Assembly: GCF_009931655.1 (NCBI RefSeq) | Contig: NZ_CP047984.1 | Location: 682,001-746,000, forward strand | Origin: Pontibacter russatus | GTDB lineage: Bacteria; Bacteroidota; Bacteroidia; Cytophagales; Hymenobacteraceae | DNA length: 64,000 bases | Reading direction: 5' to 3' | Part shown: positions 8,655 to 18,050 of the stretch, piece after piece | Position numbering within the stretch: position 1 is the stretch's first letter | How the letters are laid out: every line of letters begins with the position of its first letter | The notes under the pieces: generated by a model | Seen by the model: only the letters and a program-made list of their open reading frames with translations | Told to the model about the DNA's origin: nothing | Databases searched by the model: none | Made by a program: the position numbers and the translations under genes

Positions 8655-8928
8655 GTTTTTTATAAAGAGGTTGCATTCATACGGTAAGATAAAAAAGGAT
8701 TTGCTTCAATCCACACTATTTCATCTTCTTGTATTGCATAGAGCCAAAACTTCCGACTCCGGTTCCAGACAATGGGGGCTGTTTCGGCGATAGCGCCGTA
8801 TATGCTCAGCAGGCTTAAATTAAAAAGTGGCGGATCTTTTTTCTCCGCATCCCTCACCACCAGCTAATCACGCAGCAAGGGCAAATCAATGAGGAGAAGG
8901 CGCCAACGCTCGCTCCTTCAGCCTACAC

Positions 8929-8960
8929 AAAAGCCCCTCCGATGCAACTGAGGGACTTTT
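8929..8960 (-). terminator. Probable terminator of the QorB-like gene
   Basis: Arms 8929-8939 and 8950-8960 (AAAAGCCCCTC against GAGGGACTTTT) pair with one mismatch around a 10-nt loop, 22 bp after the stop of the minus-strand reductase. The rest of the 8655-8981 gap shows nothing recognisable apart from the upstream region of the sugar dehydrogenase. Confidence 0.6.
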
Positions 8961-8981
8961 AGTGTAAAAGGAATCAAATGC

Positions 8982-9836
8982 TCAGGCTACTCCTTTCAAG
9001 GCTTCAGCCACGGTGTCAGGCATTGGTGTGGTTGGCCTTCCGATTAGCTCGGAGAGCTGACGGCTGTCATCAAACAGATCTCCTCTCGATGCGGACATGT
9101 CCCAACCGGCAATCGCCTGTGCCAGTCCTTTCGGCAAACCAAAGCTGGCAAGCACACCTGCGTACTCCGCTTCAGGCAAATTGTTATAAGGGATATTTTT
9201 CCCGGTCTGCCGGGAAATCTCCGCAGCAAGGTCGCTCAGCGTATATGCCTCGTCTCCGGCGAGCTCATATGTTTTGCCCTGGTGCCCTTCGCTTGTCAAA
9301 ACGGCAACGGCGGCCGCTGCAAAATCGGCCCGTGCGGCGGAGGAAATCCTACCTTCGCCTGCGCTTCCGACAAATGCACCTCCAGCCAGCGCCCCAGGAA
9401 TAGAGCCTGTGTAGTTTTCGGTATACCAGCCGTTGCGCAGAAGGGTATAGGGGATGCCCGATTCTTTCAGGGCCTGCTCGGTGGCCAGGTGTTCTGCTGC
9501 CAGGCTCAGTGTTGACTTGTCTGCGTGCAGCAGGCTGGTATACACCACCCACTTTACGCCAGCCTGCTTCGCTGCTTCAATTACGTTTTTGTGCTGAGCA
9601 GCCCGCTTGCCGACTTCACTGCCGGAAATAAGCAACAGGGTGTCCACACCCTGTAAAGCGCGACCAAGTGTTTCAGGCTTTTCATAGTCAGCCTCGCGGG
9701 CTTCGACACCTAAGCCCGCAGCTTTTTGCGGTGTGCGAACTAAGGCAACAATGGTATCGGCAGATACTTTTTCTTTGAGCTTGCTTACTACCAAGCGTCC
9801 TAACTGTCCGGTTGCTCCTGTGATGGCTATCTTCAT
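8982..9836 (-). CDS. NAD(P)H-binding reductase, QorB/NmrA-like
   Basis: 284 residues from the ATG at 9836, chosen because the Rossmann motif then sits at the very start (MKIAITGATGQLGRLVVSKL); the frame is open 43 codons further up without recognisable sequence. Atypical short-chain dehydrogenase of the NmrA group; closest in layout to NAD(P)H:quinone oxidoreductase 2 (QorB), with GVDTLLLISGSEVGKR and YTLLRNGWYTENY. Probably a cytoplasmic quinone reductase or redox sensor. Alternative: a generic NAD(P)H-binding protein. Confidence 0.85.
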   Translation of the reverse strand: MKIAITGATGQLGRLVVSKLKEKVSADTIVALVRTPQKAAGLGVEAREADYEKPETLGRALQGVDTLLLISGSEVGKRAAQHKNVIEAAKQAGVKWVVYTSLLHADKSTLSLAAEHLATEQALKESGIPYTLLRNGWYTENYTGSIPGALAGGAFVGSAGEGRISSAARADFAAAAVAVLTSEGHQGKTYELAGDEAYTLSDLAAEISRQTGKNIPYNNLPEAEYAGVLASFGLPKGLAQAIAGWDMSASRGDLFDDSRQLSELIGRPTTPMPDTVAEALKGVA

Positions 9837-10317
9837 TTTATTTACTATAAGTTGATATATGATATACGCAGGATTTATTCCTGAAGCATTGTTCAAGATA
9901 AAATTGCGCTGGCTCAGACGAGGTATCTGCAAACGTGCCCATCGTGCACCAAAGCGCAGCGGCAATCAAAGCAGCCTTTATGCGTACTGGTATTGCAGTT
10001 GCCCACCTGATTCATACATGCTGTTCCAGAAGGGTGATATCCACTTTAAAAGCGAAATGTCATATGGCTTACGTGCCATGAGAAAAGTACCGGCATCTTC
10101 CTGCTTCACTTGTAAATTTTATTCGTTTGAGTATCCTCATAAACCCTAGTGGAAAAAACGAAAAGGCTTACTCAAATTTCCAGCAGCCTGTCTTGGTATA
10201 ATATCGACCAGCCCATATAGCGTGCTTTGCGTAGGCTCGTTATTTATAGCGCTCATATATATAAGGCTTCGCACCCGGGCGGGTCGAACAAAAGCTAAGC
10301 ATATGGCTGGGTCAATT
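9837..10317. other. Intergenic stretch, no gene recognised
   Basis: About 480 bp between two minus-strand genes. I looked for the HxlR-type regulator that often sits beside such reductases and found none. Short open frames on both strands lack starts, conserved motifs or a convincing codon pattern. It should contain the promoter of the reductase on its left side. Confidence 0.4.
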
Positions 10318-11508
10318 TCATTCAGGCATTTCGGCAAGGTTGCCCTTCGCGCCCAGCTTCTTTAGGAACAGGAACCCCAATAAGCCGGAAAGCAGGGAGG
10401 CGATGAGAATGGCGAATTTGGCCTGGGTCTGAAAAGCAGGCTCGCTGAAGGAGAGCAGGGCGATGAAGATAGACATGGTAAACCCAATTCCCGCCAACAG
10501 GCCCAGCCCCAGGAACTGAACCCACCTGGTGCCTGTGGGCAGCGTGCTTATGCCTATCTTCACTGAGAGCCAGGAAAAGAAGAGGATGCCGATAGGTTTG
10601 CCCGCCATCAGGCCGAAGATGATGCCCAGGCCCAGGCTGCTCGTCAGCCCTTCCAGCATTTCAGACTCAAACCTGATGTTGGTGTTGGCCAGGGCAAAGA
10701 TGGGCATGATCAGGAAGTTTACCGGCCTGGTCAGGGCGTGCTCCAGTTTCTCCAGCGGAGATTCCGTCTCATCAGGGGTGGTAGGCAACGTCAGGGCCGT
10801 GAGCACGCCGGCGATGGTGGCATGTATGCCTGAATGGTGGATGAAGTACCACATCACCACTCCCGGCAACAGGTATAGCCATATGTTCTTGACGCCAAAA
10901 CGGTTAAAGCAAATCAGCAAGGCAAATACTACTCCGGCATACAACAGATAATTCAGGTGCATTTCCGTGGAGTAGAACAGGGCGATGACAAGGATGGCCC
11001 CCAAGTCATCGACAATGGCCAGTGCGGTCAGGAACACCTTTAAGGAGAGCGGCACCCTTTTGCCCAGCAGCGAAATAACGGCGATGGCAAAGGCAATGTC
11101 GGTCGCCATGGGGATACCCCAGCCACCCGCAGTTTCTGTGCCCTGGTTAAAGAGCATATAGACAACAGCGGGAACGAGCATTCCGCCGATGGCGGCGAAC
11201 ACCGGCAGCGCGGCCTGCTTCAAAGAGGACAACTCCCCTTCTACCAGTTCTCTCTTTATTTCCAGCCCCACCAGCAGGAAGAACACCGCCATCAGACCGT
11301 CGTTGATCCACAGTAAAATGGGGTATTCCAGTTGCAGCAATGCAGACGAGTAGCCTATTTCAAGTGCCAGAAAACGCTCGAACGCGGGTCCCAAAGGGGA
11401 GTTTGCCAGTAGCAAAGAGACCACCACACAGGCGATCAGGATCAGGCCACCCGCTGATCCGGTTTTGAGGAAATCTTTAAATGGGGCGAGGTTAAATTTT
11501 TGCATCAT
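10318..11508 (-). CDS. nhaA: Na+/H+ antiporter NhaA
   Basis: 396 residues from the ATG at 11508 (an in-frame TTG lies two codons upstream). About 12 membrane helices. Family landmarks: LLVGLEIKRELVEGELSS, GWGIPMATDIAFAIAVISLLG with the helix IV unwound region, and the Asp pair in LAIVDDLGAILVIALFYS that binds Na+ and drives H+ exchange. Sodium and pH homeostasis at the inner membrane. A TATATTTG box (11512-11519) ends three bases before the ATG, so the message may be leaderless, or the box may be fortuitous. Confidence 0.95.
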   Translation of the reverse strand: MMQKFNLAPFKDFLKTGSAGGLILIACVVVSLLLANSPLGPAFERFLALEIGYSSALLQLEYPILLWINDGLMAVFFLLVGLEIKRELVEGELSSLKQAALPVFAAIGGMLVPAVVYMLFNQGTETAGGWGIPMATDIAFAIAVISLLGKRVPLSLKVFLTALAIVDDLGAILVIALFYSTEMHLNYLLYAGVVFALLICFNRFGVKNIWLYLLPGVVMWYFIHHSGIHATIAGVLTALTLPTTPDETESPLEKLEHALTRPVNFLIMPIFALANTNIRFESEMLEGLTSSLGLGIIFGLMAGKPIGILFFSWLSVKIGISTLPTGTRWVQFLGLGLLAGIGFTMSIFIALLSFSEPAFQTQAKFAILIASLLSGLLGFLFLKKLGAKGNLAEMPE

Positions 11509-11511
11509 TCC

Positions 11512-11519
11512 CAAATATA
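11512..11519 (-). promoter_or_regulatory. TATATTTG box directly before nhaA
   Basis: Reads TATATTTG on the minus strand, matching the Bacteroidota -7 consensus TAnnTTTG. It lies so close to the ATG that transcription would begin at or inside the start codon. Confidence 0.35.
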
Positions 11520-11723
11520 CAAAATTGATCCATATCCCGCCGCAAGACTACCCGTTCCAGAATGACTGGCGCAAGGCCCCGCCATTACTGAGAAGGAGCC
11601 TTATAGGATATATAGTTTCTCGGTGAGTAGTTAGCGCACGCAGGAAATCGGGCTTACCCGCTAATATGATGATGGGAAGCGATGCAATTATTTTACAGGA
11701 GGAGACCGGGTTCGGATAAATGC

Positions 11724-11753
11724 AAATAAAAAAAGCTACCTCTTACAGTAGCT
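11724..11753 (-). terminator. Terminator of the small coiled-coil gene
   Basis: Stem AGCTAC/GTAGCT (11734-11739 and 11748-11753) followed on the minus strand by a run of T (plus-strand A at 11727-11734). Placed about 25 bp after the stop of the minus-strand gene. Confidence 0.65.
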
Positions 11754-11777
11754 CCGGTTCGCATTTCCCATCCCCGA

Positions 11778-11996
11778 TTATTCCGCCTTGTTTCTTTTCT
11801 TATAGGCCCGTTTCGGTTTGCTCACTTCACCGGCTCCGGCATTCAGGGAAATATCCGGCGCATGGTTCAGTACGTCGTTCATTTTTTCGAAAGTGCCTAA
11901 AACAGACTTTATCTCGTCGATGTTGTTTAGTTGCTTCACAACAGTCATCTGCAGTCTGTCGATTTCTGTTCTTAAATATTGCTTTAATTCCGCCAT
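11778..11996 (-). CDS. Small coiled-coil hypothetical protein
   Basis: 72 residues. Residues 1-45 form a heptad-like helix (LRTEIDRLQMTVVKQLNNIDEI) and the tail is very basic (KPKRAYKKRNK), suggesting a nucleic-acid- or protein-binding helix. A good TACATTTG promoter box lies 38 bp upstream and a terminator follows, so the short gene is probably real. Family not recognised. Confidence 0.6.
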   Translation of the reverse strand: MAELKQYLRTEIDRLQMTVVKQLNNIDEIKSVLGTFEKMNDVLNHAPDISLNAGAGEVSKPKRAYKKRNKAE

Positions 11997-12033
11997 AGTT
12001 TCAAAATATGTTAAATATATAAACAGTTTGGCG

Positions 12034-12041
12034 CAAATGTA
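12034..12041 (-). promoter_or_regulatory. TACATTTG promoter box for the small coiled-coil gene
   Basis: Minus-strand TACATTTG fits TAnnTTTG and is placed about 40 bp before the ATG at 11996, leaving a short A+T-rich leader. No clear -33 element is claimed. Confidence 0.5.
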
Positions 12042-12229
12042 AAGGTTTTTGCGGAAAGTAACAGGTTGAGGGTCTGTAATTTTTTTCCCCAGAGAGCCTG
12101 CCTATTTTTAATATAGCGGGGCTTCTTGAGATGGCAAGCGCTCGGAAAGCAGCTATCCATATATGGAAGCACACACCGCCCCCGCCGGACGATGGTCAGA
12201 AAGCCGGGCCATATATAGCTGCCTATCTC

Positions 12230-13408
12230 TTACTTTAAGTTAAACAACCGGAGTTCACCGTCGATGCGCTGGTTCCAGCTGGACTGGGCGGCTTCGTCCG
12301 TGCCGTGGCGGGTCTCGCTATCGTACTGCTCCTGCAGGCGGTTCATCTCCCGGAATGACTCGATGTATTCATACTGCATGATGCTGTTGTAATCCGCCAG
12401 CGTCAGGCGCTCCGGTGTCAGCTTCCGCTTGTACCGCTCCGCCACCAGCTTCACGATGTCGAAGTGCCGCTGCTCGTGGTTGAGGCTATAGGCGTTGCGG
12501 GCGGGGGCTTTCACCCACGAGGAGCCTTTCAGCACATATACCTTCATCACCAGGTTAAGGTGGATGACGCCGTCTTTTACCTCCGGCTGCCCCTCATAGG
12601 CGAAGCTCGGGAAAACGGAGGCGGCGAAACTGCTCGGCTTGGAGGGGCTCCCCTGGAAATCAGCCCAGGCGAGGGGGCGGTCGGGTGTGTAGAAAACGGT
12701 GTCGTCCCCTGCGTCCAGGGTGTGGTCCCGGAATGTCACCTTCAGCGCCTTCGCCAGTTTCTCGTTGCTTTCCGCCTCCCGGTCCATCCAGGTGTTCAGG
12801 TACAGCAGGGCGTCCGACAGCGAGCGCCGCAGCGCCGGCTCCACCACCTCGTGCTGGCTTGCGGGCCTGTCGTAGCGGGCGCCGCCCTTGTACTCCACCA
12901 GCGGGATTGTCTGGCCGTCGCGCTCGTACTCGAACGCCATCGCCACGGCCACATGCCCGTCCACGCGCCCTGCCCTGGCACCCGCCGTCTCGGTTACGCG
13001 GCACTCTTTCAGGCGAACCACCACCGGGCGCAGCTCCTTGTTGTGGGGCAGGCTCTGCTGCACAAACTGGCGGATGGCCACCAGGCCGCCGCCCTGCAGG
13101 TCTACGGGCTGTGCCTTGCCAAGCGGTGCGCCAGGCGCGGCCGGCAAAGGGATAAGCGAAGCCACTGTCCCGCGTTCCTGCCGCTCATCCACTACGCTGG
13201 CTATATAAAATTCTTTCGGGGTGAAAGGGAGCGGCTCGGCACGCAGCACAATGGGGGCCACCGTATCAGCAAGCGGCTTGCCCGCCGACCACAGCATGGC
13301 CAGCAGCAACGCGGCAACAGCACACAGGCTCAGCTGCCGGAGTAATTTGCGCAGACTCGTGGCGCTGGCCTCAGGCCTGGACGACGTGCGGGATATATAG
13401 CTTCTCAT
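12230..13408 (-). CDS. DUF922-type membrane-anchored protein, probable metallopeptidase fold
   Basis: The ATG at 13408 (MRSYISRTSS) is preferred, giving 392 residues; the frame stays open 27 codons upstream. One membrane anchor near residues 25-43, so the body is periplasmic. The C-terminal half has the DUF922 pattern: YTPDRPLAWADFQG, and NHEQRHFDIVKLVAERYKRKL, with an HExxH-like metal motif (HEQRH). The N-terminal half, with LPFTPKEFYIASVVDERQ, resembles lipoprotein-associated domains of Cytophagales but is not recognised. Peptidase activity is not proven for this family. Confidence 0.65.
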   Translation of the reverse strand: MRSYISRTSSRPEASATSLRKLLRQLSLCAVAALLLAMLWSAGKPLADTVAPIVLRAEPLPFTPKEFYIASVVDERQERGTVASLIPLPAAPGAPLGKAQPVDLQGGGLVAIRQFVQQSLPHNKELRPVVVRLKECRVTETAGARAGRVDGHVAVAMAFEYERDGQTIPLVEYKGGARYDRPASQHEVVEPALRRSLSDALLYLNTWMDREAESNEKLAKALKVTFRDHTLDAGDDTVFYTPDRPLAWADFQGSPSKPSSFAASVFPSFAYEGQPEVKDGVIHLNLVMKVYVLKGSSWVKAPARNAYSLNHEQRHFDIVKLVAERYKRKLTPERLTLADYNSIMQYEYIESFREMNRLQEQYDSETRHGTDEAAQSSWNQRIDGELRLFNLK

Positions 13409-13870
13409 CTGGTACAAGGAAACGATAGGATTGATGTACAATGCTGCCATAACGCCTGCCACCCAAGGTTGGGCAACAGGACAGGGCATTGCTTTTTAGA
13501 GAAACAGGAGGCCGCCGCTTTGAGTTCGATGTGCTGAGGCGGAGTTTGGTAAAAGCGGCGCTTGCCCATATGGATTTTTATGATGAAACTCCGGATACCT
13601 ACCCGTTACGCATGTACCTCAACTTTATTTCACGCCATACCATAATATTTTTAAAGCATAACTATGTTAAAATCAACATCTTATATATACTTAAAATAAA
13701 ATTTATTATGCATCACTTCATAAATTAAAACCTATTTTATATAAGAATAGTATCGAATTTTACATATGTTACCTCTGGTTTTTTTCCATGTTTTTATGTA
13801 TATATTATAAATCATTCCATAAATATAAGTGTATGGTTCCGGACAATAAGGCACAAAGGCAGGGCAGTAT
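13409..13870. other. A+T-rich intergenic region before the PAS kinase
   Basis: GC content falls sharply from about 13620 to 13830, with strings such as TATATATAC and ATTTTATATAAG. Open frames here have no recognisable content. It probably holds divergent promoters for the DUF922 gene and the histidine kinase. Confidence 0.4.
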
Positions 13871-15709
13871 ATGAAGCAGGACGAACTTTCGCCGGAGTTT
13901 TACCATTCGCTCGTGCGGCACAGCGCGGCGCTGCTTTCCATTGTGGACCGTGCCGGGATATATCAATACGTCAGCCAATCCGTGCAGCGCCTGACCGGCT
14001 ACGGCCCCGAGGAACTGCTGGGCAAAACCGCACTGGAGTATATCCACAACGAGGACCTGCAGGACATGAAGGACGCTTTCGCATTGCTGCAAACACAGCG
14101 CGAGGTGGCGGTGCCCTCCTTCCGGCTCAGGACCAAAGCGGGAAGCTGGCGCTGGATGGAGGCTTTGATCACCGACGCGACTGACGATGAATTTGTGAAC
14201 GGCTATGTCATAGACGCCCGCGACATCACGGCGAAAAAGGAGGCGCTCTCCTCTCTAGAGGCGAGCCACAATTTCTACACGTCCCTTTTCCAGGCGCATC
14301 CCGATGCCGTGTTTACTTTAACGCCCGGCGGCGTTTTCGACAAGGTAAACTCCAGCGTCTGCCGCATCCTCTCCTACGGCAAGTCTGAGATAGTGGGGCA
14401 GCACTTCTCCAGGTTTATCGCGCCCTCTTTCTCCTTCGAGGCCAACAAGGCCCTTAACAAAGCCCGGAACTGCGAAGCCGCTGCGCTGGAGGGCAAGGTG
14501 GTGAGCAAGCACGGCAAGACTAAAACACTTGATTTCACCATTATACCGGTATGCACAGACCAGGCGCTGGTGGCCATTCTGGGGATCGCCAGGGATGTCA
14601 CAGCCGAGAGAAAAGCTTTGAAAGAGCTGGAGAAGCTGTCGCTGATAGCGAGCAAGGCCGTGAGCTGCGTGGTGATTACGGACGCCGCCGGGCGCGTGGA
14701 GTGGGTGAACAGCGAGTTCACCAAAGTGACGGGCTACAGCATGGTGGAGGCCATCGGTAAAAAGCCGGGTGAGCTGCTGCAGGGGCCGGAGACTGACCCG
14801 AACCATATTCTGGCGATGAAGCGCCTCTTCGAGGAAAACGAGCCCATTTCGCTCGAGATCCAGAATTACCGCAAGAGCGGCGAGAAGTTCTGGTTTTACA
14901 TGGACATCTCCCCCATCTTCAACGACGAGGGCCGGGTGTCGCAGTACTTCGCCATCCAGTACGACGTGACGGAGCGCAAAGAGGCGGAGAAGAAGATGCG
15001 GCGGCTGTCGGAGGACCTGACACGGCACAACCGCGAGCTGCACCAGTTCAACTACATCGTGTCGCACAACTTGCGGGCGCCGGTGGCCAACATCGTGGGG
15101 CTGGTGTCGCTGCTGGAGCACATGGACGTCAAAAACGAAAGCTTCCTGAAGGTGCTGCAAAAGCTTCGGGAAACATCCCGGAACCTCGGCACGGTCATAA
15201 AGGACCTCGACGAGATCCTGTCGCTGCGCGACAGCAGCACGGGCGGGTTCGATGAGGAGGTCTGCATCAGTTCTATCTGCGGGGAGGTGGTGCGCAGCCT
15301 GCAGGACCGCATAGAGGAAGCGGCGGCCACCGTGCAGGCGGATGTTCCGGAGGAGGCGTGCCTGCGGGCCAACAGGGCGTACGTATACAGCATTTTCCAC
15401 AACCTGTTCTCCAACTCCCTGAAGTACCGCGACCCTACAAGGCCGCTCCACATCAGCATCACGTACGCTGCCGAGGGCGGGCAGCACCTTATCCAGTTCC
15501 GCGACAACGGCAAAGGCATTGATCTGGCGAAGTTCGGGAACGACCTATTTAAGCTTTACGGCAAGATAGACAAGCGGGCAGAGGGTCGCGGCATCGGGCT
15601 ATATATGGTGAAAGCACAGGTAGAGACCCTGGGCGGCACCATCGGCATAGACAGCACTCCCGGCGTCGGCACCACGTTTTACCTGCGCTTCGTCAGAGAA
15701 GAGGCCTGA
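13871..15709 (+). CDS. Sensor histidine kinase with three PAS domains
   Basis: 612 residues, no membrane segment, so a soluble sensor. PAS domains at about residues 12-122, 135-245 and 255-370, the first and third with PAC-like ends (RDITAKKEA, YDVTERKEA). Phospho-acceptor His399 in NYIVSHNLRAPVANIVG, then an ATPase domain: N box HNLFSNSLKYRDP, G1 RDNGKGIDL, G2 GRGIGLYMVKAQVE. No response regulator is adjacent, so the partner is elsewhere. Ligand unknown; PAS domains often bind haem, flavin or small molecules. Confidence 0.9.
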   Translation: MKQDELSPEFYHSLVRHSAALLSIVDRAGIYQYVSQSVQRLTGYGPEELLGKTALEYIHNEDLQDMKDAFALLQTQREVAVPSFRLRTKAGSWRWMEALITDATDDEFVNGYVIDARDITAKKEALSSLEASHNFYTSLFQAHPDAVFTLTPGGVFDKVNSSVCRILSYGKSEIVGQHFSRFIAPSFSFEANKALNKARNCEAAALEGKVVSKHGKTKTLDFTIIPVCTDQALVAILGIARDVTAERKALKELEKLSLIASKAVSCVVITDAAGRVEWVNSEFTKVTGYSMVEAIGKKPGELLQGPETDPNHILAMKRLFEENEPISLEIQNYRKSGEKFWFYMDISPIFNDEGRVSQYFAIQYDVTERKEAEKKMRRLSEDLTRHNRELHQFNYIVSHNLRAPVANIVGLVSLLEHMDVKNESFLKVLQKLRETSRNLGTVIKDLDEILSLRDSSTGGFDEEVCISSICGEVVRSLQDRIEEAAATVQADVPEEACLRANRAYVYSIFHNLFSNSLKYRDPTRPLHISITYAAEGGQHLIQFRDNGKGIDLAKFGNDLFKLYGKIDKRAEGRGIGLYMVKAQVETLGGTIGIDSTPGVGTTFYLRFVREEA

Positions 15710-16158
15710 GCAGCACCCCCGGACGCGGGCGGCCCTATATGGCCGATTGTAGCTATTTTAAGCGCAGCATCTCTCACACGTTGCGGAAAGCAGGCGTTCA
15801 AATCTTCCTGTGCCAGCAAGTAGAGCAGACAGAATCGGACAAAATTGTATAATGGCTGAATTTATATGTGCCCGATATTTGGTATATGAAATATAATTGT
15901 TACATTTAATCACTGCCCCATACCTGACCCACCCTTATCAGAAAATTCAACCGGCTATATATGGCTGTTCATAATCAACAGCTTAGGACATCCCCTTCTC
16001 AGGGCGCCTATATAGCGGCTTCAGGCGGTAGCTTTAAATAATAATATAAGTAAATATTTATTTTCTATATAAATAGTTTACCTAATTTAATTCGTCCCGT
16101 ATAAGGAACATTAATAAGCAATATTTTCCAATTACACATCTTAGCAAAGGGAGGCCGC
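15710..16158. other. A+T-rich intergenic region before the CBS gene
   Basis: About 450 bp with no gene. Contains several copies of the TATATA-type string (for example GGCTATATATGGC near 15954 and GCCTATATAGCGG near 16008) and a very A+T-rich stretch at 16035-16130 that probably holds the promoter of the CBS gene. Confidence 0.4.
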
Positions 16159-16590
16159 ATGGGTACAGTCAGGCATATTCTACAGAAAAAAGGCAGCAGC
16201 GCCTTCTCTATAGATCCAAACGCCACCGTTTATCGCGCACTCGAACTGATGGTGGAAAGAGACGTCGGCTCTCTCCTGGTGATAGACAACGGGAGGTTCG
16301 TGGGCATCTTCACGGAAAGGGACTATGCACGCAAAGTGATGCTGAAAGGGAAGTCATCCAAAGACACCTTTATCCATGACATCATGAGCGAGCACCCGAT
16401 TTCCGTAACACCGGATGCAACGGTGGAAGAATGCATGTCGCTCATGACCCAACGCTACATCCGTTACCTGCCTGTACTTGAAGAAAACGAACTTGTCGGA
16501 CTTATCTCTATCGGGGACATTGTGAAGTACATCATCGAGGACCAGAAGTTTATCATCGAAAACCTCGAGCACTACATCACCGGCCACTGA
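16159..16590 (+). CDS. CBS domain pair protein
   Basis: 143 residues made of two CBS motifs: residues about 12-65 (ALELMVERDVGSLLVIDNG, FVGIFTERDYARKVM) and 75-130 (VTPDATVEECMSLMTQRYIRYLPVLEEN, LVGLISIGDIVKYI). Such pairs bind adenosyl nucleotides (AMP, ATP, NAD). It has an unusually good ribosome binding site for this phylum, AAAGGGAGG 8-9 bp before the ATG. It ends 88 bp before nuoA on the same strand, so it might sense energy charge for the complex I operon, but that is inference. Confidence 0.88.
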   Translation: MGTVRHILQKKGSSAFSIDPNATVYRALELMVERDVGSLLVIDNGRFVGIFTERDYARKVMLKGKSSKDTFIHDIMSEHPISVTPDATVEECMSLMTQRYIRYLPVLEENELVGLISIGDIVKYIIEDQKFIIENLEHYITGH

Positions 16591-16678
16591 CAGGGCACAC
16601 GCAGGAGTGCAGGTATAAGCACATATACCTGTTATCCCTATTTATCAACCAGCTATTCGCGGGGAGGCGAAAAGGCAT

Positions 16679-17110
16679 ATGTACGCGTCAGAGGAAAACA
16701 CAACATTACTGTGGCCCATGGTGGTATATGGCGCCATTGTGCTCAGCCTGGTGGGCATCATTCTCGGCCTCTCCTATATACTGGGCCAGCGCCACCACCA
16801 GCGTGCCACCGGTGAGCCCTACGAAGGCGGCATCCTGAGCACAGGCTCTGCCCGCATCCGCTTCTCCTCGCAGTTTTACCTCGTGGCCATGCTGTTCGTG
16901 ATTTTTGACGTGGAGACGGTTTTTATTCTGTCCTGGGCCATCGCCTTCCGGGAGCTGGGCTGGTACGGCTATGCGGGCGTGGCGGTGTTCATGCTGATGC
17001 TGGTGGTGGTGCTGGTATATGAGTGGCGCAACGGCGCCCTGGACTTCGGCCCCGACGGCAACAAGATACTGGCGGCCTACAAGCGCCTGACACAAAAGCC
17101 GCCTGCTTAA
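16679..17110 (+). CDS. nuoA: NADH-quinone oxidoreductase subunit A
   Basis: 143 residues with three membrane helices. Conserved family block GEPYEGGILSTGSARIRFSSQFYLVAMLFVIFDVETVF (here cited as SQFYLVAMLFVIFDVE), with the acidic pair DVE at the cytoplasmic end of helix 2. Membrane-arm subunit next to the quinone channel of complex I. First gene of the nuo operon; the TATATG string overlaps the start. Confidence 0.96.
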   Translation: MYASEENTTLLWPMVVYGAIVLSLVGIILGLSYILGQRHHQRATGEPYEGGILSTGSARIRFSSQFYLVAMLFVIFDVETVFILSWAIAFRELGWYGYAGVAVFMLMLVVVLVYEWRNGALDFGPDGNKILAAYKRLTQKPPA

Positions 17111-17175
17111 TTTCAGCCGCAAGGCTTTTCCATACCTGAGCACGATTAACGGACTAAGACTTACGATTAACGCCT

Positions 17176-17814
17176 ATGAAGTGGTGGCTGAGTAAACCCG
17201 ATGACCCCGCACGCGCAACCAGCGGCACCAGTTCTTACGAGGAGACGGTGCAGCAAAGCATTGTGCTGAGCACCATGCAGGACCTGCTGGCCTGGGGCCG
17301 GAAGAACTCGATGTGGCCCTTCCACTTCGGCCTCTCCTGCTGCTTTGTGGAGATGGCCACCAGCATGACGCCCAAGTACGACCTGGCCCGCTTCGGGGCG
17401 GAGGTCATACGCGGCACCCCGCGCGAGGCCGATGTGATGATCATCGCCGGCACAGTTTTCATCAAGATGGCACCCATCATCAAACGGCTGCACGAGCAGA
17501 TGATGGAGCCGCGCTGGGTGATCTCGATGGGCAGTTGCGCCAACTCCGGCGGCATGTTCGACATCTACAGCGTGGTGCAGGGGGTGGATAAATTTCTGCC
17601 GGTGGATGTGTATGTGCCTGGCTGCCCGCCCCGTCCCGACGCCTTCATGGAAGGCCTGCTGCTGCTGTCAGAGTCGGTGGGCAAAGAGAAAAGGCCGCTG
17701 AGCTGGACAATCGGGGAGCAGGGCGTCATCAGGCCTGCCAAAATAGACGTGCGGGAAAGAAGGCAGGAGGCACGGGCGAACATGACAGCATTCAGAACGC
17801 CGGATGAGGTGTAG
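17176..17814 (+). CDS. nuoB: NADH-quinone oxidoreductase subunit B
   Basis: 212 residues. Carries the terminal [4Fe-4S] cluster N2 that passes electrons to quinone: adjacent Cys55-Cys56 in [12 protein letters not shown], Cys121 in MGSCANSGG and Cys150 in [10 protein letters not shown]. Peripheral-arm base of complex I. It begins 65 bp after nuoA and is followed by a 236-bp gap with a nested hairpin. Confidence 0.97.
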   Translation: MKWWLSKPDDPARATSGTSSYEETVQQSIVLSTMQDLLAWGRKNSMWPFHFGLSCCFVEMATSMTPKYDLARFGAEVIRGTPREADVMIIAGTVFIKMAPIIKRLHEQMMEPRWVISMGSCANSGGMFDIYSVVQGVDKFLPVDVYVPGCPPRPDAFMEGLLLLSESVGKEKRPLSWTIGEQGVIRPAKIDVRERRQEARANMTAFRTPDEV

Positions 17815-17901
17815 GAAGTTAGAGAGTTAGAAAGTTTGGGAGTTAGAGAAGTTTATGGCCTCTGATGCTTTAGATGAAGGAATCCGCAGCAGCCATAAAA
17901 C

Positions 17902-17948
17902 CTCGCAGCGTGCGCACCTGCCCCGAAGCATTTCGGGGGCTCTGCGAG
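17902..17948. repeat. Nested hairpin in the nuoB-nuoCD gap
   Basis: Outer arms CTCGCAG (17902-17908) and CTGCGAG (17942-17948) enclose an inner stem CCCCGAA (17921-17927) / TTCGGGG (17932-17938). Just upstream is a small direct repetition of GAGTTAGA units (17818-17850). It looks like a mobile palindromic repeat or an RNA processing site inside the operon. Confidence 0.5.
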
Positions 17949-18050
17949 TGTTTGAGACACAAGCCTGCAGCAACTTATATATATACAAGTAGCATAAGCA
18001 AAAAATACAACAGATGAGGTAGCATTTTCGGGCACACACTAATTCCATAT

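Noticed and set aside
8660-8860. 66-codon minus-strand open frame before the sugar dehydrogenase
   Set aside because: It ends a few bases before the next start and has no conserved features, promoter or terminator; more likely the leader region.
9859-10149. 96-codon plus-strand frame between the QorB-like gene and nhaA
   Set aside because: Composition and sequence do not look like a protein; it starts opposite the reductase promoter. I also looked for an HxlR regulator on the other strand and found none.
13489-13728. 79-codon open frame in the A+T-rich spacer
   Set aside because: Runs into pure A+T sequence with a Lys/Ile/Phe tail typical of chance frames.
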